64,000 nt of DNA from Kordia aestuariivivens (GCF_014397005.1 NZ_JACGWS010000002.1:124001-188000), one strand, 5' to 3'. Shown: positions 8,907 through 17,266, numbered from the stretch's first letter. Translations and numbers: made by a program. Notes: generated by a model not told the origin, from the letters alone.

Positions 8907-9335
8907 TTAAAGTACAATCTTCAATGCAATATCTGCATCTTTTACCGTAAACTTAGAAGGCCCGAATTCTGGTGGTCCATAGCTTAATTGGTTGTTTGAC
9001 GTTCCGTAATCTTCTTTTGGCATTCCTGAAGGTTCAAAATCCATTTGACCGTTGTCATTTTCGTCGTGTACACATGTAATTGCATATTCTCCTTTTGGAA
9101 CATTTGTAAAAGTTACTGTCACTTTATTTTCTTCAATTTTGCTTCCTACGGCTTGTAAAGGTTGTCTTTTCATAAAAGTATCTTCTGTATACAAAGCAAA
9201 TAATACCTTTCCTTTGTTGTTCTTTACCTTATCTACAGTAACTGTGATGGTAACTCCTTCTGTAGTTGTGTTTTTAGTTTGCGCTGTTGCGAATACACTT
9301 GAGATTAAAATGGCGATTAAAAGTAAATTTTTCAT
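8907..9335 (-). CDS. DUF2141 secreted protein
   Basis: A 142-residue protein with a signal peptide ending ISSVFATAQ. The body matches DUF2141: ITVTVDKVKNNKGKVLFALY, PKGEYAITCVHDENDNGQMDFEPSGMP. The HDENDNGxxD acidic loop is the family hallmark and may bind calcium. It is a periplasmic or outer-membrane-associated beta-sandwich of unknown role, transcribed alone. Confidence 0.88.
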   Translation of the reverse strand: MKNLLLIAILISSVFATAQTKNTTTEGVTITVTVDKVKNNKGKVLFALYTEDTFMKRQPLQAVGSKIEENKVTVTFTNVPKGEYAITCVHDENDNGQMDFEPSGMPKEDYGTSNNQLSYGPPEFGPSKFTVKDADIALKIVL

Positions 9336-9626
9336 AATGTGATTGTTTATTGATGAATGTTAGATTTTTGTTTTGTAACTGTTTGATGATTCAAAAGTCT
9401 ACATAAAATCAAAAAGCACACAAAAAAAGATACCTAACTGTAATTTTTGGAGGATGAATTGTAGTTTTCGGGAACCTTTTCAAAAAACAACACGTCTATA
9501 TAGACAGCAAAGAGTTTGAAACTTTAACGAATTGGATTACCGATACTTTTTCGTTCACATTGTTATTTTCAATTTTGTGAAGTTGTTGCCATCAAACTTT
9601 AGTTAGTTTAATTGTTTAGGTTAAGC
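9336..9626. other. Gene-poor spacer with a coding-like remnant
   Basis: No complete gene. On the plus strand, 9458-9580 is an open frame of about 40 codons without a start. Its composition looks protein-like (VYIDSKEFETLTNWI), and an in-frame stop lies directly upstream. It may be a decayed gene fragment. Nothing else is recognised here. Confidence 0.35.
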
Positions 9627-9798
9627 ACAACTCAATTTTGAAAAGTCTGATAAGACGCATTCAAAATGGTAAGTTGTACAAACTCCACTGAAAAGAGGAG
9701 TCAATTTTCATACACTACAAAATTTCATTACCATGGATCTTTCTATAGTAGTTGTATGAAGATGAGAAGCGAACTTCGGTTCGCTTTTCTTCTTTTTT
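9627..9798 (+). ncRNA. Candidate structured small RNA with UUCG terminator
   Basis: Four consecutive folds, all on the plus strand. Fold 1 is a long hairpin: 9627-9632 with 9672-9677, then 9635-9642 with 9660-9667 (8 perfect pairs), then GTCT-gata-AGAC at 9645-9656. Fold 2 is ACTCC/GGAGT (9682-9686 with 9697-9701). Fold 3 is an 11-bp stem with one bulge (9708-9718 with 9748-9759) and a 29-base loop. Fold 4 is a GC-rich terminator with a UUCG loop (9767-9786) and a T-rich tail. No open frame occupies it. Size and setting suit a flavobacterial RNA such as 6S-Flavo or Flavo-1, but I cannot confirm the family. Confidence 0.55.
9767..9798 (+). terminator. UUCG-loop terminator of the candidate RNA
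   Basis: AAGCGAAC-TTCG-GTTCGCTT followed by TTCTTCTTTTTT. The exceptionally stable cUUCGg tetraloop is closed by C-G. Confidence 0.85.
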
Positions 9799-9890
9799 CA
9801 CTTTTAAAACGACTACATAAATGCTAATTAGTCGTTATTTATAAATCGCGATAATCATCAATTTTTTGTCTTCTTTGTTCTAAATACCTT

Positions 9891-9898
9891 TACTTTTG
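9891..9898 (+). promoter_or_regulatory. Candidate -7 promoter element before the GH113-like gene
   Basis: TACTTTTG fits TAnnTTTG. A TTG at 9866-9868 lies 22 bases upstream, close to the usual spacing. The predicted start is near 9905, just before the hairpin at 9925-9952. Confidence 0.4.
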
Positions 9899-9924
9899 AT
9901 TAATTATTTAAAATAAGGAATTAT

Positions 9925-9952
9925 AAAAGCGAATTTCGGTTCGTTTTTTTTT
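9925..9952 (+). terminator. Terminator-like hairpin in the GH113-like leader
   Basis: AAAGCGAA-TTTCGG-TTCGTTTTTTT with nine T residues. It is a near copy of the terminator at 9767-9798. It lies between the candidate promoter and the next gene on the same strand, so it could act as an attenuator or end a second very short RNA. Confidence 0.6.
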
Positions 9953-10137
9953 ACAACGTTTTGCTAAACGTAAAAGCATCCTCATACTTGTTAAGTTGCT
10001 TCATAATAGTCTCTTTTTTTAGTGAAATTGAAGATGTTCATTTGTTTATATATGGAAAGACAGCAGAAGTAGCTGAATTCAATTCCTTTTTTTATATTTT
10101 TAAAGCTATTACCGTCATTGTAAACTTTCAAAACTGT

Positions 10138-11517
10138 ATGATCAATAGAATAAAGATAAAAACATCAATATTAAAACGCTTTTTTTGGTTCTATAGCATT
10201 ACGGTTCTTGCTGTATTGGTCTTCTTGTTTTTGTTAATTCTACATAAAAGAGATTATGTAATAGTTGAAGCAGTTGCGTTTTTTACAGACATTCTAGACA
10301 ATTTATTGACGAGTCCAATATTGTATATCATCTCGTTGATTCCTTATCTACTGTTCTTATTAGTGAAGAGTATAATACGCAATTACAAACAGCATAAAAT
10401 GAAAGGCTTATTAATAGGTGTTTTTTTAAAAATAATGGTTCCTGTTGCAGTTATTTTCATAGGAAATAAAGCGTTGCAAAACTATCGACTCTCAGAAGAA
10501 GTAAACTATACTTGGAATACGAGCATAGAAAATAATCTTGCCAAAATAAACAATTACTACACACTCGATAAGAAGCAGCGAGGTATTCATGTATTTAACA
10601 TAGGAGGAAACTTAGAAGACATTGAACTCCTTAAGACAAATAACTTTGAATGGATTACCATAACACCATTCATAGATCAGGATGAATACAACAAACCAAT
10701 ATTGCGATTAATTTCTGATGAAAACTATACGAGAAGACTAAAATATTACAAAAAAATAAAAACTGCATGCGACACGTTTGGGATAAAAATAATGCTCAAA
10801 CCTCATATTTGGCTCTCCGAAATGGAAGACGGAAAATGGCGATCTGATATTGAAATGGAAACTGAAAACGACTGGAATATGTGGTTTAAAAATTACAGTC
10901 AAATCATCTTAAAATACGCCGAACTCGCACAAGAATTAAAGTTAGAACAATTCTGTATCGGGACAGAATTAGAAACGACTGTCTATAAAAAACCTGAACA
11001 GTGGAACGTTTTAATACAACAGATTAAGAAAGTATATACAGGAAAACTAACCTATGCAGCCAATTGGTACAATGAGTATGAAGCAGTTCCTTTTTGGGAT
11101 CAACTAGATTATATAGGTATTCAGGCGTACTTTCCGTTAAGCGCATCGGGCAATCCAACGCTTGAGGAACTAGAAAAAAACTGGAAAAAACACATAGAAG
11201 ACATCGCATTTGTGAGTAAAAAGTTTAACAAACCTATACTCTTTACAGAATTGGGATATAAATCTATTGAAGGCACTTCTGAAAAGCCCTGGGAATGGAA
11301 TAGTGCTAAAAGTATCTATTCAAAAATTTCCAAAAAGGAACAATTACTCTGCTATCAAGCTTTTTTTAATACTATTTGGAAAGAATCTTGGTTTCATGGT
11401 ATTCATATTTGGGAATGGCAAGGGCGTGGTAAATCTGACGGCGCTAATACGAACTTTACGATTGAAGGCAAGCCCTCGCTTAATCTCATTGCAAAATATT
11501 TTAAAATAGAAGAGTAA
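10138..11517 (+). CDS. Membrane-anchored GH113-like glycoside hydrolase
   Basis: A 459-residue protein. Two or three N-terminal transmembrane helices (about residues 17-38, 58-80, 92-108) precede a TIM-barrel domain starting at RGIHVFNIGG. The barrel matches glycoside hydrolase family 113 (beta-mannanase-like). The probable acid/base is Glu277 in CIGTELE, the probable nucleophile is Glu371 in LFTELGYKS, and IHIWEW is the closing strand. It probably acts on glycans at the outer face of the inner membrane. An in-frame TTG lies at 9961, but the ATG at 10138 is preferred because the hydrophobic anchor follows it. The 11539 gene follows by 21 bases. Confidence 0.8.
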   Translation: MINRIKIKTSILKRFFWFYSITVLAVLVFLFLLILHKRDYVIVEAVAFFTDILDNLLTSPILYIISLIPYLLFLLVKSIIRNYKQHKMKGLLIGVFLKIMVPVAVIFIGNKALQNYRLSEEVNYTWNTSIENNLAKINNYYTLDKKQRGIHVFNIGGNLEDIELLKTNNFEWITITPFIDQDEYNKPILRLISDENYTRRLKYYKKIKTACDTFGIKIMLKPHIWLSEMEDGKWRSDIEMETENDWNMWFKNYSQIILKYAELAQELKLEQFCIGTELETTVYKKPEQWNVLIQQIKKVYTGKLTYAANWYNEYEAVPFWDQLDYIGIQAYFPLSASGNPTLEELEKNWKKHIEDIAFVSKKFNKPILFTELGYKSIEGTSEKPWEWNSAKSIYSKISKKEQLLCYQAFFNTIWKESWFHGIHIWEWQGRGKSDGANTNFTIEGKPSLNLIAKYFKIEE

Positions 11518-11538
11518 GAGAAGTACTAAAAAATACAT

Positions 11539-12168
11539 ATGAAGAAAATAGAACCATTTAGAAACTTTAACGATGCACTATTAAATCTAGATAATGGAGG
11601 CCGATTTTATAACATTCTAACAAAAGCAGATGACGGCGTAATCTCGAAAGCTGAATTGGGAAAAGTGGGAGGAATCTTTTATGATAAACAACAAATGATT
11701 TTATTTTTTGAGTTATCAATATCAAAACTAGGGGAAGAAAAAAGAAACGCGGTGATTTCAAAACTAGAAGACAATCTAAAAGCACTTTATACAAAGTATA
11801 AACCCATCGAATTATTACCTTCTGAAGCGTATTCTAAAGGAATCATTGCGTCAAACACCATCATTACTGGAATTCCAACATTAACTGAATCTAAAAGTGA
11901 ATTCGTAGGATTTATTATGATTCCTATGGTTGTTGGAAAAGTTACCACATTTACAATGATTCCTTTAATTGATATGTATGATGTATATGAAATACGAGAT
12001 GAGGCATCTGATGAAAACTTTCTGATTGCGCATGCCAAAGGAGCAACTAAACTGCCTAAGAAAAAAATTAAGGTAGCTGGCGTATTGAAAGAATTAAGAT
12101 CGGATCGAAAAGAAAGCGTAGCTTCTAAAAGATTTTTGGAGGCTATTTATCATATAGAGATTCATTAA
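11539..12168 (+). CDS. Hypothetical protein (209 aa)
   Basis: A 209-residue soluble protein without signal peptide. The N-terminal half is alpha/beta (FFELSISKLGEEKRNAVISK), the middle is hydrophobic beta (IIASNTIITGIPTL, FVGFIMIPMVVGKVTTFTMIPLIDMYDVYEI), and the tail is basic. I do not recognise a family. It starts 21 bases after the GH113-like gene, so it is probably in the same operon. Confidence 0.65.
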   Translation: MKKIEPFRNFNDALLNLDNGGRFYNILTKADDGVISKAELGKVGGIFYDKQQMILFFELSISKLGEEKRNAVISKLEDNLKALYTKYKPIELLPSEAYSKGIIASNTIITGIPTLTESKSEFVGFIMIPMVVGKVTTFTMIPLIDMYDVYEIRDEASDENFLIAHAKGATKLPKKKIKVAGVLKELRSDRKESVASKRFLEAIYHIEIH

Positions 12169-12188
12169 AATATTCAATAAAACTTAAT

Positions 12189-12270
12189 ACAGGAAATAGT
12201 TATAAAATAAGTTCCTGCTATTCCTTAAAATTAGTGGGATATACAGAATTTCGTATATTCATAACTTGGC
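12189..12270 (+). repeat. Dispersed AACAGGAA hairpin element, copy A
   Basis: ACAGGAA...TTCCTGC arms followed by the conserved block ATTCCTTAAAATTAGT and an AT-rich tail. It is nearly the same as 19101-19180 and related to 13462-13510. It lies directly upstream of the small secreted-protein gene at 12291. Confidence 0.7.
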
Positions 12271-12290
12271 ACACATTTAAAAACTTAATT

Positions 12291-12746
12291 ATGAAAAAAC
12301 TTCTTTTAATTTTTAGCCTTTTATGTATGAGCATCAGCTTTTCTCAATCTAACAGAGAAATTAAAACGTTAGATTATGCAAATATTGAGATTGAGATTCC
12401 AGATAAATGTACAGCCAAATCAAAACATGAACTTCTAAAATGTAATGGAATTTCAGTTCAATGGATGCATCTAAATAAAGAAACGCTAAAGACTGTCCCA
12501 GAACAATTAATCAAAAAATTTAGCAAGAAAACGAATTCTAAAGAACAAATTGAAGTAATCTCATTTGGCGCTACATTGAAGGGTTATAAATTTACGTACA
12601 AAAATTCAGAAAGTTGGAACCGTATCATAGTATATGGCATCGTTAACAAACAACCATTAATCTTAAATGTCGCTTCCGAAGATGAACTCATTGCTATCAC
12701 TAATTCAAATGAGTTTCTAAAAAAAATAATGAAAATAAAAAGATGA
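12291..12746 (+). CDS. Small secreted hypothetical protein
   Basis: A 151-residue protein with a signal peptide (MKKLLLIFSLLCMSISFSQ). The mature part is basic, with strands such as IEIEIPDKCTAKSKHELLKC and two cysteines that may pair. I do not recognise a family. The start at 12291 is chosen because the signal peptide begins there. A dispersed hairpin repeat fills the upstream region, and the GNAT gene follows 51 bases later. Confidence 0.65.
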   Translation: MKKLLLIFSLLCMSISFSQSNREIKTLDYANIEIEIPDKCTAKSKHELLKCNGISVQWMHLNKETLKTVPEQLIKKFSKKTNSKEQIEVISFGATLKGYKFTYKNSESWNRIIVYGIVNKQPLILNVASEDELIAITNSNEFLKKIMKIKR

Positions 12747-12797
12747 GTCAACACAACACCTGAGCAAATCATACACAAAATCGTTACAAGCAATAAA

Positions 12798-13334
12798 ATG
12801 AAAAATTTGATAGAAACAGAAAGATTATTGTTAAGGGAAATTACCTTGGATGACAAAGAGAAAATGTTTCAATTGCATTCTAATGCTAACGTACAAAAGT
12901 ATACGGGAGAACCGCTGGTTGCCTCTATAGAAGAAATGGAACAGGCAATACAGACAAGAATTAGCGACTATAAGAAGTATGGATACGGAAGATGGGCTAC
13001 CTTTCTAAAAGAAGAAAATCAATTTGTAGGCTGGGCAGGTTTGGCGTATTTACCTGAATTTGATGAAATTGATATTGGGTATAGATTCTTGCCTGAATAT
13101 TGGGGTTTAGGTATCGCAACCGAAGTATCTCGTGCAATTTTGAGGTATGGATTTGATACGCTCAAATTGAAGAAGATAATTGCAATTGCAATGAAAGAAA
13201 ATAAAGCATCTATCAAAGTGATGGAAAAAGTTGGAATGGAATTTGATAAATTTGCACCGTATGAACTCGGAGGTGAAGATGTTGTTTGGTATTGGTGTGA
13301 CAAAAAGTTGATAACAAAAGATAAAGCGTATTAA
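12798..13334 (+). CDS. GNAT family N-acetyltransferase (RimJ/RimL-like)
   Basis: A 178-residue acetyltransferase. The opening IETERLLLREITLDDKEKMF and the coenzyme-A region YWGLGIATEVSRAILRYGF followed by AIAMKENKASIKVMEKVGM are typical of the RimJ/RimL/SpeG branch. These enzymes use acetyl-CoA to modify protein N-termini or small amines; the substrate cannot be told. It sits in a repeat-rich island of orphan genes. Confidence 0.88.
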   Translation: MKNLIETERLLLREITLDDKEKMFQLHSNANVQKYTGEPLVASIEEMEQAIQTRISDYKKYGYGRWATFLKEENQFVGWAGLAYLPEFDEIDIGYRFLPEYWGLGIATEVSRAILRYGFDTLKLKKIIAIAMKENKASIKVMEKVGMEFDKFAPYELGGEDVVWYWCDKKLITKDKAY

Positions 13335-13406
13335 AACGCACTTTATTCAAACCACTAACTTCCATATCGGTAGCTATATATCAACATTTGCTTGCCAAAG
13401 AAAATC

Positions 13407-13510
13407 ATTGCAGGAAACAGCATTGCGGATGTGTAATCTTTATTTTGCTTTTACGAGAAATAATAGAAAGTTGCTATAAAACTAGTTTCTGTTATTTACC
13501 AAATTAGGCG
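13407..13510 (+). repeat. Dispersed hairpin element, copy B
   Basis: Shares GATGTGTAATCTTTA, the CTTTTA block and AATAGAAA...TTTCTGTT arms with copy C (19046-19180). It is more diverged than copies A and C. It lies upstream of the repeat-protein gene at 13568. Confidence 0.55.
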
Positions 13511-13567
13511 CTTAAACCAAGCAACTAATCTTATACAAACACGTTATAGCCAATAAAAAAATAAACT

Positions 13568-14203
13568 ATGAAATTAAAGTTTATTATAATTCTTACTCTT
13601 TTAACAACGTCCTTGGCATTTGGACAATTTGACGGATATAAAAGGAACGCTGACGGCAGTTATTCTGTAGGTGGTTGTTACGATGGATACAAAAGGAATG
13701 CTAATGGAAGTTATTCTGTAGGTGGCGCTTTTGATGGCTATAAAAGAAATGCTGATGGAAGTTATTCTGTAGGTGGTGCTTATGACGGATATAAAAGAAA
13801 TGCTGATGGAAGTTATTCTGTAGGTGGCGCTTTTGATGGGTATAAAAAGAATGCTGATGGAAGTTATTCTGTAGGTGGTGCTTTTGATGGGTATAAAAGG
13901 AATGCTGATGGAAGTTATTCTGTAGGTGGTGCTTTTGATGGATACAAGAGAAATCCTGATGGAAGTTATTCTGTAGGTGGTGCTTATGACGGATACAAGA
14001 GAAATGCTGATGGAAGTTATTCTGTCGGTGGCGCTTATGACGGATACAAGAGAAATCCTGATGGAAGTTATTCTGTAGGTGGTGCTTATGACGGATACAA
14101 GAGAAATGCTGATGGAAGCTATTCTGTAGGTGGGGCTTATGACGGATACAAGAGAAATCCTGATGGAAGCTATTCAGTAGGTTGGGGAAAATGCAGAAAA
14201 TAA
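13568..14203 (+). CDS. Secreted 17-residue-repeat protein (beta-flower-like)
   Basis: A 211-residue protein: signal peptide (to about residue 20, LAFGQ), then 11 tandem copies of a 17-residue unit with consensus DGYKRNADGSYSVGGAF, the last ending GWGKCRK. At DNA level the unit is 51 bp and the copies are close to identical. Variation is mainly A/P at position 7 and F/Y at the end. Cysteines occur only in the first repeat (GGCY) and the tail. The DGxxRNxxGS pattern recalls the Bacteroidota 5-fold beta-flower proteins. Repeat number may vary between strains. Confidence 0.8.
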   Translation: MKLKFIIILTLLTTSLAFGQFDGYKRNADGSYSVGGCYDGYKRNANGSYSVGGAFDGYKRNADGSYSVGGAYDGYKRNADGSYSVGGAFDGYKKNADGSYSVGGAFDGYKRNADGSYSVGGAFDGYKRNPDGSYSVGGAYDGYKRNADGSYSVGGAYDGYKRNPDGSYSVGGAYDGYKRNADGSYSVGGAYDGYKRNPDGSYSVGWGKCRK

Positions 14204-14411
14204 AAAAAACTATAACACTCTATATAAGACCATATACAAATCCATTAGCAAAAATAGCTCAAAACATACACTACTGAGATACTAAAGCGCAAATCATAAC
14301 CTTCACCCTAAAATATACAGTAATTTTAGAAATGTAAATCCTCGATTTTTTTTAGATTTTTGCAAACGCTAACTAAATTGGATAACAAATCTGCGCAGCC
14401 ATACTTTAGTA

Positions 14412-14443
14412 TTGACTTGTAAAAGGAATTAACCGTATCTTTG
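14412..14443 (+). promoter_or_regulatory. Promoter of the YgiQ-type gene
   Basis: TTG (14412-14414), 21 bases, then TATCTTTG (14436-14443), matching the Bacteroidota TTG/TAnnTTTG pair. Only six bases separate the -7 element from the ATG at 14450, which predicts a leaderless or almost leaderless mRNA. Confidence 0.65.
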
Positions 14444-14449
14444 CAGACT

Positions 14450-16402
14450 ATGCAAACAAACAAACTTTCAGATTGGTTACCAACAACGAACAAAGAAGTA
14501 AAAATTCGAGGTTGGTCGGAATTAGATGTGATTCTATTTAGTGGAGACGCGTATGTAGATCATCCTTCATTTGGACCCGCTGTTATTGGTCGTATCTTGG
14601 AAAGTTATGGATTAAAAGTAGCCATTGTTCCGCAACCAAGTGTGACCGATGATTTGCAGGATTTTACAAAACTAGGAACGCCAAAATTATTTTTTGGAGT
14701 TACGGGTGGTTGTATGGATCCGATGGTGAGTAATTATACAGCGAGTAAAAAACGTAGAGATAAAGATGCTTATACACCAAATGGAGACAAAGGGTTTCGA
14801 CCAGATTACGCCACATCAGTATATTCAAGTATCTTAAAAGATAAATTTCCAGATGTTCCTGTTTTAATAGGAGGAATTGAAGCTTCACTGCGTCGTGTAA
14901 CGCACTACGATTATTGGAGTGACAAACTAATGCCAACTATTTTAGAAACATCTAAAGCAGATATGTTGGTGTATGGAATGGGCGAACAACCTTTGCGAGA
15001 AGTTGTAAAGCTACTACAAAAAGGAGTGCCATTTTCAAGTTTACGAACCATACAGCAAACTGCTTTCTTAGTACATAAAGATGAAACCATTCCTAAAAAT
15101 AAAAATTGGGATGATGTCGAAATTCAATCACATGAAGTTTGTTTAAAGGATAAGAAGAAATTTGCTTCTAACTTTAAAATCATAGAGCAAGAATCTAACA
15201 AGCTGAAAGCAAGAAGAATTTTTCAGAAGGTAAAAGACAGAACATTGGTGATAAATCCACCATATCCTACGATGACAGAAAAGGAAATTGACGCTTCTTT
15301 CGATCTGCCGTACACACGTTTACCACATCCAAAATATAACAAACGTGGACCTATACCTGCGTTTGAGATGATTAAGACTTCTATTAACATTCACCGTGGT
15401 TGTTTTGGAGGTTGTAGTTTCTGTACGATTTCTGCACATCAAGGAAAATTTATTGCAAGTCGTAGTGAAGAATCCATATTAAGAGAAGTAGATAAAGTTG
15501 CCAACATGCCTGATTTTAAAGGCTATTTATCAGATATTGGCGGACCTTCTGCTAATATGTATAAAATGAAAGGAAAGGTACAATCCATTTGCGATAAATG
15601 TGTAGCGCCTTCCTGCATTTCACCAGTAATCTGCAGTAATTTAGATACGTCTCATAAACCGCTCACCAAATTATATCAAGCAGTAGATAGTCATCCTAAA
15701 ATAAAAAAATCATTTATTGGAAGTGGTATTCGTCACGATATGTTGGTGCCTGAATTCAATAAAAATGCGGACGCACAAGAATTAGATGATTACACCGAAG
15801 AAGTGATGACAAAACATACTTCTGGACGTTTAAAAGTGGCTCCAGAGCATACATCTGACCCTGTTTTAAAGTTGATGCGTAAACCATCATTTGAATACTT
15901 TCATAAATTTAAAGAGCGTTTTGATAAAATCAATATAAAGAAGAAACTAAAGCTTCAATTGATTCCTTATTTTATATCAAATCATCCTGCTTGCGAAGTA
16001 GAAGATATGGCAAATTTGGCTGCTGAAACGAAGGATATGGGCTTTCAGTTAGAGCAAGTGCAAGGTTTTACACCAACACCAATGACGGTTGCAACAGTTA
16101 TCTATTACAGTGGTTATCATCCATATACTTTAAAACCAACGAAAACTCCAAAAACTAGAAAAGAAAAGGAAGAGCAACATCGTTTCTTCTTTTGGTATAA
16201 AAAGGAAAATAAAGCTTGGATTAGAAATACGTTGAATAAATTGCGTAGAAAAGATTTAGTAGAAGTATTAGTGCCCGAAGAAGAAACGAATTCTTGGAAA
16301 AGCATTAAGCCTAAAGCTGTAAAAAACACCTTTGATGATGCGATTCCTTCAAGTCATTCAAGTCAAAAACGCAAGCACAAATCTAGAAAAAAGCGACGTT
16401 AA
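14450..16402 (+). CDS. YgiQ family radical SAM protein
   Basis: A 650-residue protein of the YgiQ family (UPF0313). An N-terminal cobalamin-binding-like region (about 10-200; LFSGDAYVDHPSFGPAVIGR) precedes a radical SAM core. The cluster motif is Cys318-x3-Cys322-x2-Cys325 in RGCFGGCSFC. A GFTPTPMT stretch and a lysine/arginine-rich tail follow. Reaction unknown; the family carries a 4Fe-4S cluster and cleaves S-adenosylmethionine. An in-frame TTG lies at 14441 but overlaps the -7 promoter box, so ATG 14450 is used. Confidence 0.92.
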   Translation: MQTNKLSDWLPTTNKEVKIRGWSELDVILFSGDAYVDHPSFGPAVIGRILESYGLKVAIVPQPSVTDDLQDFTKLGTPKLFFGVTGGCMDPMVSNYTASKKRRDKDAYTPNGDKGFRPDYATSVYSSILKDKFPDVPVLIGGIEASLRRVTHYDYWSDKLMPTILETSKADMLVYGMGEQPLREVVKLLQKGVPFSSLRTIQQTAFLVHKDETIPKNKNWDDVEIQSHEVCLKDKKKFASNFKIIEQESNKLKARRIFQKVKDRTLVINPPYPTMTEKEIDASFDLPYTRLPHPKYNKRGPIPAFEMIKTSINIHRGCFGGCSFCTISAHQGKFIASRSEESILREVDKVANMPDFKGYLSDIGGPSANMYKMKGKVQSICDKCVAPSCISPVICSNLDTSHKPLTKLYQAVDSHPKIKKSFIGSGIRHDMLVPEFNKNADAQELDDYTEEVMTKHTSGRLKVAPEHTSDPVLKLMRKPSFEYFHKFKERFDKINIKKKLKLQLIPYFISNHPACEVEDMANLAAETKDMGFQLEQVQGFTPTPMTVATVIYYSGYHPYTLKPTKTPKTRKEKEEQHRFFFWYKKENKAWIRNTLNKLRRKDLVEVLVPEEETNSWKSIKPKAVKNTFDDAIPSSHSSQKRKHKSRKKRR

Positions 16403-16448
16403 CTTATTGACTAGTTTTTATTTTGAAATTTGATAAAGAAAACGTTGA

Positions 16449-17108
16449 ATGCCAAATCTTGAAATACTACATGAAAACAACGATTATATAGTCGTAAACA
16501 AAGCTGCGGGATTGATCAGTGAGAAAAGTCATTACGAAGCTATCACTGTGGAGACACAAGTGCTTACGCATCTTCTAAAAAGTAAGCCAAAGCCTTATAT
16601 CGGAATCATACACAGACTAGATCGCGTTACAAGTGGCGTCTTAATCATGGCAAAGAAAAAAAGCGTTCTAGTAGCATTTAATCAGCTATTTAGCAGTCGT
16701 AAAATTCAAAAAACGTATTTGGCAATTGTTAAAAATAAGCCCGCAAAGAACAAAGGAAACTTAGTCAACTTTCTCATAAAAAACACCAAAGAAAAAAGAG
16801 CGGACATTGTTCAATTAAAATCAAAAGACACACTGAACTGTATGCTTTCTTATGAAGTAATTGGCAAAAATGAGTTTGGGTATCTTATAGAAGTGAAGCC
16901 AAAAACAGGTAGATTCCATCAAATAAGAGCTCAATTAGCAAACATTGGTCTTCCTATCATTGGCGATGAAAAGTATGGTTCAGATCAAAAATATGTACCG
17001 CTATCCATTTGTCTTCATGCATGGAAATTAACCTTTGAAGTACCTGGTTCTAAAGAATTGAAAACCTTCGAAGCATCGTTGCCGAATCATGATTTTTGGA
17101 GATTTTAA
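16449..17108 (+). CDS. RluA family pseudouridine synthase
   Basis: A 219-residue enzyme converting uridine to pseudouridine in rRNA or tRNA. Motif II is HRLDRVTSGVLIMAK with catalytic Asp58. The later KTGRFHQIRAQLANIGLPIIGDEKYG motif is also clear. It lacks an N-terminal S4 domain and is short, like RluA/TruC. The target base cannot be told. It follows the YgiQ gene by 46 bases. Confidence 0.93.
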   Translation: MPNLEILHENNDYIVVNKAAGLISEKSHYEAITVETQVLTHLLKSKPKPYIGIIHRLDRVTSGVLIMAKKKSVLVAFNQLFSSRKIQKTYLAIVKNKPAKNKGNLVNFLIKNTKEKRADIVQLKSKDTLNCMLSYEVIGKNEFGYLIEVKPKTGRFHQIRAQLANIGLPIIGDEKYGSDQKYVPLSICLHAWKLTFEVPGSKELKTFEASLPNHDFWRF

Positions 17109-17130
17109 TCCATTTAGACTCATCAGCTAT

Positions 17131-17188
17131 TCTACATTCATATCTGCTTGCCAACGAAAGTTATTACTTTGCTCCAATGAAGGCTAAA
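17131..17188 (+). repeat. Duplicated fragment of the DUF481 gene
   Basis: This 58-base piece matches 17991-18048, inside the neighbouring DUF481 gene, at most positions and in the same orientation (shared blocks TTCTACATTCA, ATCTGCTTGCCAACGAAAG, TTTGCTCCA, GAAGGCT). It is non-coding here. It looks like a remnant of a local duplication. Confidence 0.65.
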
Positions 17189-17235
17189 AATGAGATATAA
17201 ACTAAAAAAAATAAACAGTAGAAATAATATTTAGA

Positions 17236-17243
17236 TAAATTTG
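17236..17243 (+). promoter_or_regulatory. -7 promoter element of the toxin-antitoxin pair
   Basis: TAAATTTG fits TAnnTTTG, about 24 bases before the antitoxin start. Confidence 0.45.
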
Positions 17244-17266
17244 TATCTTCGATAAAAATAGTGAAG

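Noticed and set aside
9052-9342. Antisense open frames over clear genes (for example opposite DUF2141, trxB, TonB receptor and VPS10-type genes)
   Set aside because: They mirror well-supported genes, lack family motifs and have no leader or terminator of their own.
9961-10137. N-terminal extension of the GH113-like protein from a TTG start
   Set aside because: The ATG at 10138 gives the membrane anchor directly, and the upstream part starts with a non-standard codon.
13620-14200. Tandem 51-bp repeats as a CRISPR array or non-coding satellite
   Set aside because: The repeats are in frame, give a regular protein repeat and follow a signal peptide, with no spacers.
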